From Sordaria brevicollis (taxonomy: Eukaryota; Ascomycota; Sordariomycetes; Sordariales; Sordariaceae): DNA of 64,000 nt. The translations under genes were made by a program, and so were the position numbers. Shown here piece by piece: positions 22,551 to 35,600 of the stretch. The stretch covers positions 3,906,001 to 3,970,000 of the forward strand of contig JAUTDP010000004.1 in the NCBI GenBank assembly GCA_033439795.1, written 5' to 3'. Position 1 is the first letter of the stretch, and each line of letters opens with the position of its first letter. Below the pieces are notes generated by a model, which worked only from the letters and a program-made list of their open reading frames with translations, searched no databases and was not told where the DNA came from.

Positions 22551-24032
22551 ATGGCCTCCTCGACCACACAGTCTGGACCGGCGCGGCCGCCTTTTGAGCC
22601 GCCGGTGCCAACACCACAAACTGAACTGAAACAACCGCCAAAGCGACCCAAGTGGTGTCTCACCGAGCATCTCTTGACAACCTACGGCTATGAGTTCCAG
22701 GCCGCCACCCAGCATCCGTTTCTTGAGGCAGCTGCCAAGGGTGAGCTCCCCAAGGACATCCTGAGTCGCTGGCTTGCCAACGACAGGTTGTACATACACA
22801 GGTAGGTAGCTTCTCTACCTAGAGGTAGCTACCCTAGCTCGCCTAGTCTTCTGGCCTCGGTGTGCTAATTCATACCGACATTCCACTTCTCTAGTTATAT
22901 CCGCGCCGCCGGAAAGCTCCTCTCCACCATCGACTTGCCCCAGAAGATTCCGGCCCCCAGGCAAGATGGAGCCGAGCCGGAGCCCGAACAATGGGAGACG
23001 CAGCTGGTTGACTGGCTTATCGAAGCCCTGGGCGCCGTCCGCCGCGAAGAGAGGATGTTCATTGAAGTGGCTGAGCGTTACGGCTTGACTATTGACCTTA
23101 CTAGTCCTGCCGCAACAGCAAAGAGCGTCACTACCAGCACCAGCACCAATGTCGAACATCACCTCCACGCCCCTGCCGCCAACGTCCTCACCATTCCCGA
23201 TGACCAAAAGCTCCCGGGCTTGGTCCAGATTTGCGACCTCTTCTCTACCATAATACCTGCTCCAATCCCCGTAGCGCCCGCGCGTGGCCTCGTCGTTGCC
23301 GCATCTACCGACAAATCATCGCCCGACAACCCGCCCTCTACCCCCAATCCAGAACACACCGCCAAGGCCGGCGACGCGGAGAAGGACAAGGATACCCCAC
23401 CCGATAACAAAGAAGAGCCAGAAGAGACACCGGTCCATCCTCCTCCCGCCCTGCCGTGGCTCGAAGGCGCTCTCACCTTCTACGGCACCGAGCTCGCCTA
23501 CCTAGCCGCCTGGTCCTACGCCAAATCCCTCCAAAACAAGCACTCTGCAGACGCTGCCTCCCGCTCGGTGGACACCCAAGGCCAAGGATCTTCGTCCTCA
23601 AACATCGCCCCGGGTGCTCCGGACAAATATCCGACGCCGCCACACACCTTCACCACCACAACTCCAGCCACCTCCCCCGCCCCGGCTCGCGAAGCCCTTT
23701 CCGCATTCTCCTCGCCGCACGTCAGCATCCAGCCGTTCCAACCCCCTCCTCCACCGAACAGCGCTTCCGGTGATAGACCCGCGCCAGGAAAGCAGGACGC
23801 GGACGGCGGTGCGCTGCGGAACGAGTTCATTCCTAACTGGAGCAGCGTCGAGTTCGCCCTCTTCGTTAATCGCCTGGGACGAATTATCGATGGAGCCGTG
23901 TCCGAGTTGTTGGAAGCTGCGGGTAGGGAAGGCCCAGTTGCAGATGCTGCCAAGGGGGCTATCCTGAGGAGAGTAGAGGGCAGATGGAAGAGCCTGATGG
24001 TTGCTGAGGCTGCATTTTGGCCCGAGGTTTAA
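22551..24032 (+). CDS. TENA/THI-4-like (heme-oxygenase-fold) protein with disordered inserts
   Basis: Two exons, 22551..22801 and 22895..24032, give about 462 residues; intron donor GTAGGT and acceptor CTAG, and the joined frame reads DRLYIHSYIRAAGKLL. The TENA-type start is clear: LTEHLL, then EFQAATQHPFLEAAAKGELP, ILSRWLANDRLYIHSYIRAAG. Later core helices are WETQLVDWLIEALGAVRREERMF and LPWLEGALTFYGTELAYLAAW, with the closing part near EFALFVNRLGRIIDGAV. The core is broken by two low-complexity Pro/Thr/Ser/Asp-rich inserts, roughly residues 212-267 and 300-389. Bacterial TenA hydrolyses aminopyrimidines in thiamine salvage; many fungal members of this fold lack that assignment, and I cannot confirm the catalytic Cys here. 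An enzyme role is therefore open. Confidence 0.75.
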
Positions 24033-24889
24033 GAAAACCTGGATACTCTGGGGCCTCTTTATCTTCAGTGGGTATCCTGGAAATTACGTCCAAATTGCTA
24101 ATGAGGAGTGGAGCAGGGCAAGGGGATTGATATGGATGGATTTGGATAATTATCTCCATGAAGTTGCTGGTAAATTTGAACTAGATTATATGACACCCCC
24201 TAGGTTATTAGACTTTTGGATACAAGTTGATAGATTGAAAGACGACTAGATTAACAGACTTGCGGTTGCTTTCATCTGTTCAAATATGCTTTTATGAGAA
24301 AGAGGTCCCCAGGCCCTCAGCGAGGCCAGGAAGTGATGAATCATTCTCGTCCAACTCCGTTAACGGTTCCTGCGATCTGGATCCAGCAATCCGTTCCATC
24401 ATGACTAGGTCATTTCTTCTTTGGCGTTTGTTCTGTTGACGTCAGGCCAAGTGCCATATCGTTTCGCAAGTGAAGCCACAACACTTTCATCCGATTTGGA
24501 TGGGAAAAAAAGTACATGTCTTTCGTTCAGTCATGGTCCCACGTGCATGTATGGAAACAGAGTTCGCACACCAAATCCACCAGAAATTCAATGGTGAGTC
24601 GTGGCCTGAGAATTTCTGTTGGAAGGCCGTGCCCTGGGCCGCCCATTCACCGGCACGCCCTTTCAAGGTAATCCTCCTGCCCTGGTTTCTGTTTACCATC
24701 TTTCCTAACAGTAGAAAACCCAAACACGCCCTTTTCATCGTCACCGTTCAGCCCCCACAAACTTTCTTTCCCCCCCCCCGCCATCCACCGCCGCGACCCA
24801 ACACAATTTTGGTTTTCGATCTCCTTCGCCTTTTTGTCATCTTGCTCTCCTCCTGCTTATCTCCAAATTTCACTCAGCAAAAGAAAAAG

Positions 24890-24996
24890 GTATGTTAGGG
24901 ATTACTCTTCTTCTTCTTCTTCTTCTTCTTCTTCTTCTTTTTCTTCTTCTTCTTCTTCTTTCAACACATGCGCTAACGACACAAATATCTTGACAG
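24890..24996 (+). other. Probable 5'-UTR intron of the gene at 25024
   Basis: Donor AAAGGTATGTTAGG at 24890, branch GCGCTAACGAC near 24972 and acceptor CTTGACAG at 24996, 27 bases before the ATG. The CTT microsatellite fills its middle as a long pyrimidine tract. Gene A at 17338 has an intron in the same position. Confidence 0.6.
24905..24961. repeat. (CTT)n microsatellite
   Basis: About 18 near-perfect CTT/TTC units inside the predicted 5'-UTR intron of the gene at 25024. Confidence 0.9.
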
Positions 24997-25023
24997 CTCC
25001 CCAAAGCCCATAAGGAAGAAAAA

Positions 25024-25779
25024 ATGGAGGAAGAAACGACCAGGAGGATGCGGAAAGAAATGAGAAGAAAAATGAGAACGATCAACAAGTACAAGAACGT
25101 GCCTGGTGCCTTGTTCTTCAAAGATCTTGTCCCTGGCAACGGCCTGCGCTGGCATTACAGAGGCCCCAACCGGACCATCTTGAAGCCGAGGCGCGGCAAA
25201 AATGTGTGCGCGGCCCTCGAAGTCCTCGTCAAAGAATTGTACCCCAACGAGCCTAACATCAACTTGAAGGCCCAGCCCGCCAAGCGTACCGTTCACGAGC
25301 TTTTGGCCGACGTGGTCGACACGGCCACTCGCTTCGCCGATGTCTTCCCCGTGCTGCCCAACACGTGGGAGTCTCGCCATTTGGCCGCGCAAGGCATTGC
25401 TACTCCATCCCCTCCTGCTCCTACCCCCGCTGTCGGCGAAGAGTCATCGTCATCATCATCATCTGGCGGTGCGAGCGCGAGCGCAGCCGCGAGCGGAGCG
25501 GAGGTGGTGGAGGTGGACGAGCATTCGTTCATCTATCGGGCGCACAAGGAAGCCAAGCTGGGAAAACTTCTCTCGCGCGAGGTGTTCGCGGGACTGTTCG
25601 TCGCCATTGTCGAAGCCCGGGAAAAGTTCCTGGCGGACGAGCGCTTTGCCCACCATGACCGGTCCCGGCACTGCCCGCTTGCGCAAGCCGTGGACAGGTT
25701 CAAGGCGGCGGCTTGGTGGTGGCATAAGGCGTACATCCCTGCGGATATAGAGATTGCCACCGGGAATGATGATGAATAG
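25024..25779 (+). CDS. Unrecognised protein, member B of the orphan family
   Basis: A single coding exon of 251 residues. The N terminus is strongly basic (TTRRMRKEMRRKMR), followed by an ordered section (RTVHELLADVVDTATRFADV), a Ser/Ala-rich linker at about 127-160 encoded partly by a TCA/TCG run, and the family motif at about 181-233: LLSREVFAGLFVAIVEAREKFLAD (first 20 residues cover the core), CPLAQAVDRF, AAAWWW. The match to member A (17338) is striking: F-x-x-LF-x-AI-x-EARE-x-[FY]LAD, then PL-x-x-AVDRF, then W-[FW]-W. There is no acidic tail of comparable length. No known domain, no membrane segment. Function unknown. Confidence 0.6.
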   Translation: MEEETTRRMRKEMRRKMRTINKYKNVPGALFFKDLVPGNGLRWHYRGPNRTILKPRRGKNVCAALEVLVKELYPNEPNINLKAQPAKRTVHELLADVVDTATRFADVFPVLPNTWESRHLAAQGIATPSPPAPTPAVGEESSSSSSSGGASASAAASGAEVVEVDEHSFIYRAHKEAKLGKLLSREVFAGLFVAIVEAREKFLADERFAHHDRSRHCPLAQAVDRFKAAAWWWHKAYIPADIEIATGNDDE

Positions 25780-26617
25780 GGCGAGGCAGAGGACGATAAT
25801 GAGGAGGGTTACGAGGATGATGATGTTGAGAATGAAATGACAACAAGATGGAGAGTGAAAGGGTTCGAAAGATAGTAGTCATGATAGTGCGCATGAGCAG
25901 TTGATGGTTCATAATCCACGATAATATCTGCATGCTACAAAGTTAAAAACCACCCAAGATTCACAGCAAAACACATCGTTCCTTCCTAACACCGCACTGT
26001 CAAAATGCATATTCATTACAAGGATGCAACATGGCAGATAGTTCTGTCTGATATAGCAATACCTACTACATCCAGGGATAACATCTCATGAGGCTTATTG
26101 CATTGTCGGAAATGCACCAGAATTGCGATGTTCTACTGATTGAATAAGAAACATCTTGTAGGGCGCTTGTGGCGAGCGTACCTTCGTGGCATGCTAGACT
26201 AAATGTTAGCGATTCATGGAGGATTTGTCACTTCACTTCCAAGCAAAATAATTTAGAGAAAAAAAGACTTGCTTCGCACGTAAATACAACAAAGCAAAAC
26301 ATAAGCCTTTCACACGCCATGCAATTGGAGAGCAGCGCGTTTATTTCTTTGTGGAGTGTCACAAGCAAGTGTGGTGGTAACAAGAGGTTTGCGCCAAGTG
26401 TTCGAACTCTCACTTTGTATATGCTAATAACAGAAACCCAACAACCTGCAAGAGCCTACAGGCTTCAAAAGTGGAATAATCAACAGATAGACACCATATC
26501 CTGACATAGTTACTCCAACAGGTCCGATCAAAACTCCGTCGCAACAAAATCTGCCAAGAGCAAAAGTCTGAAGCAAATAACAGCAAGTTCCTCCACTCAA
26601 AAACAGACACCACATCA
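25780..26617. other. Convergent intergenic region
   Basis: 3' regions of orphan gene B and of the giant gene. Short frames at 26169-26504 have no recognisable content. Confidence 0.45.
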
Positions 26618-29600
26618 TCACTCCTCATCGTCCTCAACACTGGTATCATCCTCGAAGGAATCACATCTTTCCTCCGCGTCCTCAAGGTCCCATTCTATAA
26701 CCGCAGACCCATCATCACCATCATCGCCCGACTGCTCCATATCCTCCAACATGTCATACTCTTCATCCGAATCCGACTCGTCATCCGCCTCGCTTCGTCT
26801 CTTCGGCGACACGCCACTACGCTCTGGAGCCTCTGCCTCGGTAGACTTGAAGAACGGATGTTCGGCGCTCAGCTTGCGACGTTGACAGACATAGCCCATA
26901 GGCGTATGGGTGATGTCTTGTCCCCGTCTTCTCTGCGTGAGCCAGTCAAGAACGAAAGCCACAGCGTTTTTTGCGAATACCACTTCAACGCCGTCATTCG
27001 CTGGCAATGATGCTTGTTTGCCCTTGTTCTCGGCACTTTCACCCTCTTCGTCAGTCCTCCCCGCTTGGAGATACTGAACTATAGCGCTGTACTCATCAAA
27101 GTCGAAGTAGAGGCGACCGGCAAGGATTCCGATCTCGATTTTGAGCCAGTCTGGGATGACGGTACCCTTAGGAAATGAAGGGAAGGCGTAGTACGTAAGC
27201 CGGCCGAGCGCGGTCATGTTTCGTGTTACAGGTGAGGTATAAGGGATGAGATGCACCAGGCTACGGCTTTTGGCAGCACGAAGAATGGGGATTGTAATCT
27301 CGGCTTCCTCGGGGATCAGTATCAAGGCCGTCTGAGTGCCGGGAGCGTAGAGAATCCATTCTACGGGTCTCTGTAGTATCACAGTAGTTAGTGTATTGAT
27401 CTTCCAAAATGATGACTGGGAGCCTTACGAAAAAGTCATCGCCCGGGTCCTTGCTCATTGCAATCGTGCGCCGAAACTCAGCCGATACGTAAAGCCTTGA
27501 ACCCGTTGAGCGAACCTCATGCTTTCTTCCCAGCGTGGTCCTCCCTAAGGCAGTGAAGGCATGCTCGTAGCCGTCTGTGCCCCGGAGCACACCCTTCTCA
27601 ACGAATCTCAGGACGTTTGGATGTATCCCAGGAAACTTCAAAGCGTCGTAGTGTGTCGGTTTGCGCACCTGCCGGATCTCTTCGACCTGAAACTCGACTT
27701 CACGCTCCTGTTCAACTTCATCAAGAGCACAAGCAAGAGCCTTGGGAATGGTATGCGCAAGGTCCTTCTTCTTCTTGGTGAGCGTATCATAGAACCGCCT
27801 CAGCTGTGGATTGGTAATGGCCACAGAAGCGGTATCGGGACTTGAACTTGGCGCCTTGCTTCCATAAACCTCCTTCAATGTCGAGCACTCCTTCTGCAGA
27901 ATCACGCTCAAGTGAGCATCCCGATGTTTCGTAGAACCAACAAAGTTGGGATGCGCCCATGCCGAGTCCACCCGTTTGCAAAAGTCTGTTCCCTGTGCCA
28001 CATACAAAGGGCGAAGGCTTTCATTAGCACGACAAGTCATTTCCAATAGCCACCGTACGCAATGTCCGGAGTCGATGGAATCCATCCAGCGACGCTGGCA
28101 CACTTTCCGGATGTCATGGTCAACCTCGGGCGGCGCACAGAAGACCACTGACTGTGTTGTGCCGAGTTGTCGAAGCCTCATAGCTGCTTGAACGGTGTGG
28201 TCCTTCGTCTGGTTTAATGCTAGTGTCAGGGCCCCACAAGCATTTGGTGGCAGTTTGAGATCTGTTCCGCGGGTGTGGGCTTCGTCGAGATACACCAAAC
28301 ACTCTTCCAGATTTTCCGCATACGGAGTGGCCAGTAATGGGATCGGCCTTTTGGAGCCGCGAGAGAGCACCATGGCCTTGTTCTCTTCGTTGAAGAAGAC
28401 CGCAGCTGGACTGTACGTATCAAGCTTTAACCATTCTTTGGCCACTTCTTGATTTTTCATCTCCAACACGAATGCCCCGGCATCAATGAGAATTCGAATC
28501 CTCATCTGTTCCAAACGTTTCAGAAGACCCAATTCAGTCAGTCTTCTGCCGTTGTAATCAGCCAACTTCTCGTACCGCCGGTTTCTTTTCTCGAGGAGAT
28601 AGGACAGAACTTCAGCGTTAGTCTGCGACAAACTGGGAAGATCATCTTGCTTGATGGTAAGGGGAAGCAAGTATCTGTTATCGTTCGTGCCACTGAAGCC
28701 AGTTGTTCGAGCCGCGGGCGGCTCTTTGCCGGTTGTCCTGGGAAAGAGAGGAATGTCCCATCCAGATGTCTGAAGCTTAACTTCAAACTGCTTGCAGTGT
28801 TTGGGAAACACAAATGTGTTCAGGTAAAAGTTTAAGACCGCTCTGTTCAGCCGGAGTAGCTTCCACAGCTGGTCTACCTGGAGATGGTCTTCGGCATTGA
28901 TCAAGTTCCACTGTCGAAGATCGGGTGGGAGGTTGGTGCAGCTTTGGGTCCAGACATCGTACTCGGACTGCGGGTCATCCGACTTTAATACGCTGCCAAG
29001 ACACTCGGTGAATTGGTTCAACGTTAAACCCGAATAATAGAAAGCCAAACAAGTGAAGATAATGGCGACATCTGGATGACCGAATTCCGCGTTGGCGGAG
29101 GGGACACCTTTGGCCTGATGAAACGGGGAACGTTAGTGACAACTCGATAAAGGGACTTGTATTCACCTCAACCTACCTCAAACGGAACGGCAATAGGAAT
29201 GCGATCAGGATGCAGTCCATACTGCACGTTCCACCTCTTCTTCAGACACAGCAGAAGAACCCCACTGTGGATCAAACCTCGAAGAAGCAAGATTTTGTCC
29301 ACAGCAGAGTTCCTGTCCACAAATGCTCGCTTGGCCTTGTTGATCTCGAAGTCATCCACTACGGGATCACTCAACGCGCGTTTCAGTCGCGACATGACGC
29401 TCGGCTGAACGGAGTCAGCAAGATGAAAAGCGGGTACCTTTCCGGCGCAAACATCTTCGATGATACGTCGCTTCAACTCCTGCTCAACTTCGACGTCCAG
29501 TATATAAACTCGTGGGAAGACAGAGCCCTGTTGCTCCACTTCGATGCGCCGGCCGAACTTTTGGCGAAGGTATGGAACATGGATCTCGACAAGATGCAGG

Positions 29601-32600
29601 AGAGCCTGTGCGACGTGCCATCTGCCGAGAGGAGAAATATTAGCAACTGGGAGAGCTGAAGTGGTCAGAATCTGTGTTCTTACCTGTGCGGATGGCCATC
29701 AACGGCCTTCTCAGTTCCACTGGGGTAAATGAGCTGAGTTTTGACGGCCAATGTAACATCCGATTCATCCAAAATGTCTCTTGATGTTTCCGTAAGCCAG
29801 CGCTGGAATTCCACCATTTGCCGTGCTTGTTTTGACTTCGAATCGACCATACTTTGAAGACCGCTGAGTGAGAATGACATGATAGATTCTGGCAATGCCA
29901 GAATGATTCCGCCGGAGTTGAGTATTTCGTGATGAAGTTCCTCAAAAACATTGAGAGTCTCTGACCCGGCTTTGGTTCGTCGGGAAAAAGGAACTTGTCG
30001 AATCTCGCGGCCAACCAAACCACCCAGCCTCGATTGCATGATCTGCGCCGTTTGAAGGAGGAGAGCTTTGGGAACGATGAGTCTGCATAACTGCCGCTTA
30101 TTTGCTAAAACTGCTGCAGCCATCGGGGTGATAACAGACGTTTTGCCCTAAATACGTTATTTGAACGATTAGTTGATGGTCATTAGAACTGAAAGGAATC
30201 CTTACCTTGCCCATATTCAGCTGCAGAACCGAGTTCGAACCTGACTTAGGTGAGATGATTGCTTGAGCGACCTCGAATTGCTCATCGCGAATGAGGATGT
30301 TAGTCTCCAACTCTAGAAGCAGAAAGTCTGGAAACTCCTCGGCATTCCAGTTCGTATGTCCCGAGTTAGCCAGTTCATCTAGAACTCGTTGGTTGTTGCC
30401 GTGCAAATCAGCATGCCTCATGCGACGCAGTTTCTGCAACCTTGTGAGCATAATCCCTAGGGAAACAAGAGCACTCTTCATCCCATCCCCGAACTCATTC
30501 TCCTCCACAGATCGGAGCTGCTCCAACATTGTGATCTTACTGCTGCTGGGCCAAAGCCCACCTGCGATCAACCATCGGGAGCCGCTATCGTGCGTAGACC
30601 ATGATTGATGTATAGCCTCCATTTGTTTCGCGATAGACTGTTCGCATGACAAAATCTTGCTTTCAATCAAAGTACGAGTGGGACGAAGATCCAGTTTGGA
30701 CCGGCGAGGGAAATCTTGTAGCGCAGTCAAGCTTCTCCGCAGGTCACCCGCATACTCTTGACGAATAGACCCCGATTCCTTGGAAAGGCTGTCGAGGATG
30801 GACTCAAGCTCTTGATATTCAGGACGAATGGCAGCTTGCCTACGGTCTGCCTTGGGCTGCAATACATTCATATGCACGGCCTGGCTTTCATTGACTTCGT
30901 CTGAGAGAAGGAGACGTTTTGGGCCTGCTTTAGGGAGTAGGTCTCTGGAAATAGATGGGACGACTTCTTTCCGCTTGTGCAACTGATATGGTCGAGTGTC
31001 TATCGAAGTCAACAATGTCGGAGGCTCATGGGGACTGGAATACTGTGACAGAATATCGTCGACCGAGTCTACCCAGATGGAAAGCTGGTAGTTGTCCCAT
31101 AGCTGTCGCCATCGTGGCTGAAGGGCTTGGAAAACATCATAACAGTCAATGACAGGAGATTCAATATCGTCAAATGACAAAACTTCCGCAGGCCATTGAC
31201 CAAGTATCAGTTCCGAAATGCGTTTTACTTCTGAATCGCAAAGCTGTTTGTGGTTCTCTTGGTCCTTCTGAAATCTGGTCTTTCCCTTGGTAGTCTGGAT
31301 ACTGATTGGGATGGGGAGCTCCATCAAATGCTGTCGAAGAACCCCTTGTATCATCTCCAGGGTGGGAGGCTCGTGATGCCGGAAATCTGTGAACAAGGGG
31401 CCCTTTGGTTGTCCGAGAGCCTTTAACTCTTTGATCCGACAGAAGGCCGCCAACGACACAGCAAGATCCATGTCGGCATTGTCCGTAAAGACCAGCGGGG
31501 CCAATCTGAATGGTAATGCATACTGATCGTCTGGTCGGATTTGGCAGCAGAATGAAACCATGCTTCCAAATTGCCCACTTGGCGTTCTCTCGATGGCGTC
31601 AATCAGGGAGAAGAAGTCATGTTCAGCAGCCACCTTGAAGCCGCCAATAACTTTCCAACCTTCCAGTATATCGAGTAAGCGCTTTGTCCTGTCGTACCTG
31701 AACTCGCTCGCTGTGACCTGGCGTACAATTCGAAAGACGTTATTGCATCTTTTCGATGTCATATCCCAGTCCCTAGATCGATATAGCTCGTCTCCCTGAG
31801 ATGTTGAAATGGGAGGCGAACTGGAATTGGACTCATACAAGGATTGGCGAAGCAAGCCTCGTTCCCGAAGATGTGAGATATAGACACCGGAACATGATGG
31901 TGGCGTGGATTTGTTGGTGTGGAACGAGGACAGGCGGTCCGACTTGGCGACAATAGCCTGGACAATAGCATCATAACCGTCATGCTGGGCATATGACAGA
32001 TACTGATCCCATGAGGCTGTTTGCAATATCCTCTTATTTGGAGGGTACCACTCTCGACGGGGGACCAACTGATGGGCAATGAACTGAAGCATAGCAAGGC
32101 CATCGCTGTCCAAAGGCTGCCATGGTTGACAAAGCCCTGATTGCAAGATGTGCTGGGCCTCTTCTCTTCCGGTACGTCCGGTAAGTGGATCAGGAAACGG
32201 AGAACAAGTAAGTGCATGAAAAAGCGCCTTTGCGTAGAGGTTTCGCGGCTCTGGTAAACACCAAAGTCGGCCGAGGACGTTGTCAATAGAGAACAGTCCG
32301 TACTGACTGACTGGCGCGGCTTGTACCACAGTTCGTGATCCATGGCGAGTCCGTGAAATCACACCCATGGCGGTGATGATGCTTCTTTGGGATGGATCTT
32401 TGAGGTCGCGAAGACATATCTTGCTCAAGAATCCGTAAAGGGTGCCGGCGTCCTGGTTTGGGTCAATTTCGGATCGCAGCTCCCTACTTTCCAGGAGTCC
32501 TCTGTGGTTGACATGAAAAGTCAGACCTAGCCTGTCTAGTTTGACGACGATGTTCCCCTTTCCTGGTTGATATACGAGCAAGTTCTCGGGGTGTTCAAAG

Positions 32601-35600
32601 TACTTGAATTGTTGCTCAATCCTCTTGAACAATTTCGACTGTGGATCGATCAGTCTATGATCCCTTCGCTTAGCAACCCTGGTATTGAGGTCTATCACCC
32701 AAGCGTGGGCATGCTGTCTCCAAGGGTTTCCGTGCCTGATCTCTAGCCTGGGGTTCATTTTGTCGGAGACGATCATCCAATGGAAGCAGTCCTCAATGAG
32801 GCTTGCCGGAACATCGTGACCCTTGACTTGTCGAAATTTGTTCCGGGGAATGAGCTCCATGACAGTCCCTTCTTTAGTTTTGGCACGGATGATGACTTGC
32901 CCATCGCGGATGCCAAAATGAACTTGGTGTTTATGATGGGTCTCACCTAACAGCGAGTGACTCATTCCTGGCATTGCTGAGGGTAGTGTGATCAGATGTC
33001 GGTTTCCGAAGAGTTCCTTCACGATTTCGGCATCCCGAATGTCAGCGGGAAGAGTCCCAGGAGGCTTTCCGTCAATCAGGAGATAGCCCTCAATGAAGTT
33101 GAACTGCACGGTATACCTCTCTGTAAAGATTCCGTGAACAGTTTGGATCTTTTGCATAACCCATCGGGAGTTGGGGGCTGGCATGAATTCCAAGTCAGAG
33201 AATGTCCGCGGCGCACTTGTTGGATTTGGCCAAATCGGGTCCAAGATAGTCTCGATGACTTGGGGGTGAGCCTTAATTGCCTGAGAAACCGTCGAGTGCA
33301 ATCTGTATGCAGCTTTCAAATCCCTGGCGAGGACTAGCTTAAAGCTGTCTGAAAGCTTCCGTACATCCACCAACATGTTTTCTTGAAGGCCAATAGCCGC
33401 CTCCAGAAAACATAGGAGGTCCTGCAATGACATGGGACAGTTTGGCAAATGAGCGGAAAATGTCCGGCGACAGAGAACGGCCGCCCATCTTCCATATTCA
33501 CTTGCTCTGGCTGCTATATCCTCTTCGGTGGCACCACGAACTTCCGATCTCAAATCTTTGAGCCACTGCAGTGTTATATGGCGGGCTTTCATCAGGAGCT
33601 TGTCAGCTGAGCGCCTTGTGGATTTGGAGCCCAGCTCGTGGAGGCGCAGAATAATTGAGAGAACCACATCCATGCAGAAGACATCTCGCCAACTGATTGT
33701 TGCCAGCCTGCGCTCAACCTGTTCGGCCAGTCGAGTACAAAAGGCGTCATCCTTAAAAATCAGATGAGCATCCCGTAAAGAACTAGCGCTCTTCTCCATC
33801 GTTCCGACCTGAGTGATAAGGTCGGAAAACAGGCGGCTAGTCTCTTCAGAGCTGAAGTTGAGGTTGGGCGTATTTAGCTCCAACAGCATTGCCATCCATC
33901 TTCTGGCCGTACCAGCGAGTAGACTTTGATGTGCTGTGAATTCGGCCGAAGACATGCTACTCGGGCATTTCGTTTGGTTCGCCAAAATTTCGTATGATGA
34001 CGGCTCTCGTGCAAGACGTGTCACATCCCCTCCTTCTCTTGTCCCTTCAATAGCGCCGAAGCCATTGGGAAGAGACACACCGCAGAACCTGGCAAGCTGT
34101 AATGGTCGATCATGGTCCTTTACCCAACAGTTCAACTCTTTATCGAAGTACTCGAAACGAAGAGCAAGAGGTAAAACAATATCCTTCATTTCCGGCGAGT
34201 TTCTTACATGCAACTTCTTGTAATGAGTAGAGAGCCACGATTTGGGTGCAGAAGCCAAGGTCACCGTGCTGGACTGGGCGCTCTCGGAGGCGAAATCCTT
34301 CAGTTGGCAGTAGCTGAGAAGGGTTTCTTCTGGTTTCGTGTGTGGAGTAACCCCCTGAAGGGCTAATGTTTGGTAGATTTTCCAAGTAGCATTTCGATAT
34401 GCCGTGAAGAAGTCAGGCGCACAAAGTTCAAAGATAACTGTCGCCGCTTCGTCTATGTCTTCGGGCAGATACTCCTCATGGACCTCAACGACCATCCGTC
34501 GCATCCTCCTCTTGCACAAGCAAGGGAAGCAGTTGCTTACATCCTTTTCTGTTTCATTTATCTGGATACAGAGACAAGGGCCAGCCCCATGCATCTTCTC
34601 GTTGAGATCCTCGTATTGACTCAGCGCAGAGACCCATGCCTGAATTTTGTCTCGTTTGGTACGGCCATTCTCAGCATCAATAGCATCCCATTCTGCGATT
34701 AGCCGGTCTCCATCATCGCATTCCCCAATATATCGAACTCCGAATGACGAGGGGCTTGGTGGAGCGAATATCGTCTTGGATTCAGAGGAGGCGGCTGCTC
34801 GTTTCTTCAGATACTCCTGTATCTTACGGAGACGGGACATGTCGGATAGCGACGAGAGATGGAGCAAGTCAAAAGACTCCGGACTGAAGAAAGGATGATA
34901 TGCCATCAAAAGAGGGCAAAACGCGCTGGCATAGCTGTCCAGTAACACCCACAAACCCAGCATTTCCAGAATATGATGGCTCATCTGTGCCGGATCGCCA
35001 TTGTAAGCATCGCCGACTTGCTTGATCAGTTCGATAATCAATCCAGAGATGCGTAGGCATCCCAGTCGATAATCCTCCTGGGATGTGTGTGGATTTGTGA
35101 TCTCGTGCTCGATAGCTTGCTGGATTTGGTCCTCAAGTTCAGCTAATCTGAGGTACTTGTCTGCGAATCTCGCAGCTTCCCCAAGCATTCCAGACTTCAT
35201 GGCGCGCAAGTCGAGAAAGGGTGTTTCTCTAAGCGGATAGGGGTTCAAGGAGAGAAGTGATTGCAGATAGTTTCCGCTGTTTTCGAGCCTGAGTTTGAAA
35301 TTGGCGACCTCGGACTTGGCAGGAAGGGGTAAAATCTTTCGCTGCACAGAAGCCTTGTACAGCTCCCAAATCTTTGTCACTTCCTGCGTTGCGACTTCGA
35401 TGATGGTCTTGAACCAGGGGCCTAAGCAGGCGAAGAGCCGTTCGAATGCTGGACGAGCAGACTCGGATGCTTGCAATCTGTCCGATTCCAACTTGGCAAG
35501 GCGTCGACACAGCTTAGCTCTAAGCGTCATCTGATGAAGTGGAAGCCGGATTAGCAATCTTTGTGGGTAGTGGATGAGGCGTGAAAGGACTTGTACTTAC

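Larger units (their letters stand above)
24033..25023. other. Leader/promoter region of orphan gene B
   Basis: No coding region supported. Open frames at 24001-24249 and 24470-24898 have no recognisable domain. The right part carries the 5'-UTR intron and the CTT repeat described separately. Confidence 0.45.
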
